NCBI GenBank assembly: GCA_963835375.1 | Contig: CAWIGB010000015.1 | Location: 62,001 to 126,000, forward strand | DNA: 64,000 nucleotides | Source: Salinisphaera sp963835375 | GTDB taxonomy: Bacteria > Pseudomonadota > Gammaproteobacteria > Nevskiales > Salinisphaeraceae | Direction of reading: 5' to 3' | Made by a program: the position numbers and the translations under genes | Notes under the pieces: generated by a model | The model's input: only the letters and a program-made list of their open reading frames with translations | The model's database searches: none | Told to the model about the DNA's origin: nothing | Part shown: piece after piece, positions 62,352 through 64,000 of the stretch | Numbering within the stretch: position 1 is the first letter of the stretch | How the letters are laid out: every line of letters begins with the position of its first letter

Positions 62352-64000
62352 ATGGCGCAAACGACAGTCAAACAGCTGGCATCGGAAGTCGGTATTCCGG
62401 TGGAGCGACTTGTCTCGCGCTTGGCCGAGGCGGGTGTAGTCCGCTTCCACGGCCGACGATCAGATCAGCGACGACGATAAACTCAAGCTGTTGCGTCACT
62501 TGCGCTCGGCGGACACGGGCCGGTCGGGCGGAAAGCTTGGCACCAAGCGGTCCGGAGTGTCGTCGCGCCGGCGTTCGACGTCGGAGCTCAAGGTCAACAC
62601 CGGGCGCGGTGGTTCGTCGGGCCGTACGGTCAGCGTCGAGGTGCGCAAACGGCGCACGTTCGCGAATCGCGGCCAGGAAGGTGAGGGCGCGCAGCCCGCG
62701 CCCGAGGCGAGTACTGATCCGGTGCAGACGCAGGAGCTCGATCAGGCGGCCGAGCAGGAGCGCGCCGAGGCCGAGGCCGCCGAGCGCGCGCAGCGCGAGG
62801 AACAGGAGCGCAAGGAAGCCGAGGAACGCGCTCGGCGCGAGGAAGAGGAGCGTCAGCGCGCGGAGGCCGAAGCCAAGCGTCAGGCCCAGATCCAAGCGCA
62901 GAAGGATGCCGAGGCGCAGGCCAATCGCGAGGCGATGGAGCGAGAGCGTGCCCGTCTCGGCGTGCGCGTCGACGCCGCGCGTTCGCGCGCCCAGGAAAAC
63001 CTGCGGCGCGCCGCCGAAAGCCACGGCCGGACCGAAGAGGACGTGGCGCGTGAGCGCGAGCGAGCCCGCGGGGCCGAGGGTGCGGGCGCCGGGGCCGCGC
63101 CGGCCAACGCGGCCGGTCGCGGCAACAAGCCGCGCAAGGAACTGCATGTCGCGGAAGGCAAGCAGGGCCGGCGGAAGGATAAGAAGAAGCGCGGCGGCGG
63201 TCGTCGACAAAAGAATGTCAACGTGGCGACCGAGCATACGTTCGAGCGGCCCACGGCGCCGGTCGTGCGCGATATCGAGATCCCGGAAACCATCACCGTG
63301 GCCGATCTGGCCCAGAAGATGGCGGTCAAGGGCGGCGAAGTCCTCAAGCGCATGATGCGTCTCGGCGTGATGGCGACCATCAACCAGACGGTCGATCAGG
63401 AGACCGCGCACATCATTGTCGAGGAGATGGGCCACAACCCGAAACCCGTGCACTCCGAGACCGCCGAAGAGGCGCTGGCGCAGGAAGTGCGCGCCGAGGA
63501 AGAGCAGGTCGAGGGCGTCTCCCGTGCGCCGGTGGTCACCATCATGGGTCACGTCGACCATGGCAAGACCTCGCTGCTGGACTATATCCGTCGCACCAAG
63601 GTGCAGGCGGGCGAGGCGGGTGGTATCACGCAGCATATCGGCGCCTACCACGTGCAGCACGACAAGGGCGCGATCACGTTCATCGATACCCCGGGCCACG
63701 CCGCGTTCACTCGCATGCGTGCTCGCGGTGCCGAGATCACCGACATCGCGATCCTGATCGTGGCCGCCGATGACGGCGTCATGCCGCAGACCAAGGAATC
63801 GATCCAGCATGCGCGCGCCGCCGGTGTGCCGATCGTTGTCGCTGTGACCAAGATGGATGTCAGCGGCGCCGACATGGACAAGGTCAAGTCGGGCCTGTCG
63901 GCCGAAAACATCATCCCGGAAGACTGGGGTGGCGACGTGCAGGTCGTGCCGGTTTCGTCGAAGACCGGTGAAGGCATTGACGAACTGCTCGATGCGGTCC
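62352..64000 (+). CDS. infB: translation initiation factor IF-2, 5' part (one frameshift)
   Basis: IF-2 is the GTPase that places initiator tRNA on the 30S subunit. It begins MAQTTVKQLASEVGIPVERL. An extra base near 62441 (CGCTTCC where CGCTCC fits) shifts the frame to ADDQISDDDKLKLLRHLRSA. A long Ala/Arg/Glu/Gln-rich, probably helical, region follows, then the second IF2-N domain (ITVADLAQKMAVKGGEVLKR). The G domain has G1 GHVDHGKTSLLD and G3 DTPGHAAFT. G4 reads VTKMD where NKxD is usual. The gene runs off the right edge inside the G domain, after SSKTGEGIDEL. Confidence 0.95.

Overview
The window looks like chromosome from a GC-rich, halotolerant gammaproteobacterium. The gene orders are gammaproteobacterial: trmD-rplS, bamE-recN-nadK next to grpE-dnaK-dnaJ, dapB-carA-carB, greA/yhbY/rlmE-ftsH-folP-glmM, and secG-tRNA-Leu ... 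tRNA-fMet-rimP-nusA-infB. The tmRNA tag ANDDNYALAA and the ectABC operon fit this. A Salinisphaera-like marine organism is my best guess, but that is inference. Almost everything is core genome; I see no prophage, CRISPR array or defence island.

Layout. 1-4.8 kb: end of trmD, rplS, an apparently inactive NlpC/P60 lipoprotein, trxB, sppA. 4.8-13.4 kb: glutathionyl-hydroquinone reductase, a GDPD phosphodiesterase, a MetC-type C-S lyase, an ergothioneine cluster (egtC-egtB divergent from egtD), argF and a Mn-type superoxide dismutase. 13.6-24.4 kb: monothiol glutaredoxin, CinA-N protein, an EAL protein with a degenerate GGDEF, a metallo-beta-lactamase hydrolase coupled to rhodanese, ppsA/ppsR and a CvrA antiporter. 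24.6-36.8 kb: TauE/SafE, ssrA-smpB, an NSS transporter, rnfH, bamE-recN-nadK, grpE-dnaK-dnaJ, dapB. 36.9-45.1 kb: carAB, ectABC, queH. 45.3-46.4 kb: one IS1595-family element. 46.4-64 kb: gshA, ubiA, a hypothetical, bioA, greA, yhbY, rlmE, ftsH, folP, glmM, tpiA, secG, two tRNAs, rimP, nusA and the start of infB.

Themes. Thiol and redox chemistry is dense: trxB, glutathionyl-hydroquinone reductase, CGFS glutaredoxin, rhodanese, plant-type gshA and egtBCD. Osmoadaptation is represented by ectABC. Protein quality control is represented by grpE-dnaK-dnaJ, ftsH, sppA and the ssrA/smpB pair. Both grpE and ssrA have sequences upstream that resemble sigma-32 promoters.

Caution on quality. About twenty genes, many of them essential (dnaJ, carA, carB, ubiA, ftsH, folP, glmM, infB), are broken by roughly fifty frameshifts. 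Nearly all are single-base insertions and they cluster at 4.8-5.7, 10.7-11.3 and 47.9-55.7 kb. After correction the products have normal family lengths, so I read the shifts as consensus errors, not pseudogenes. I annotate those genes over their full span and say where frames change.
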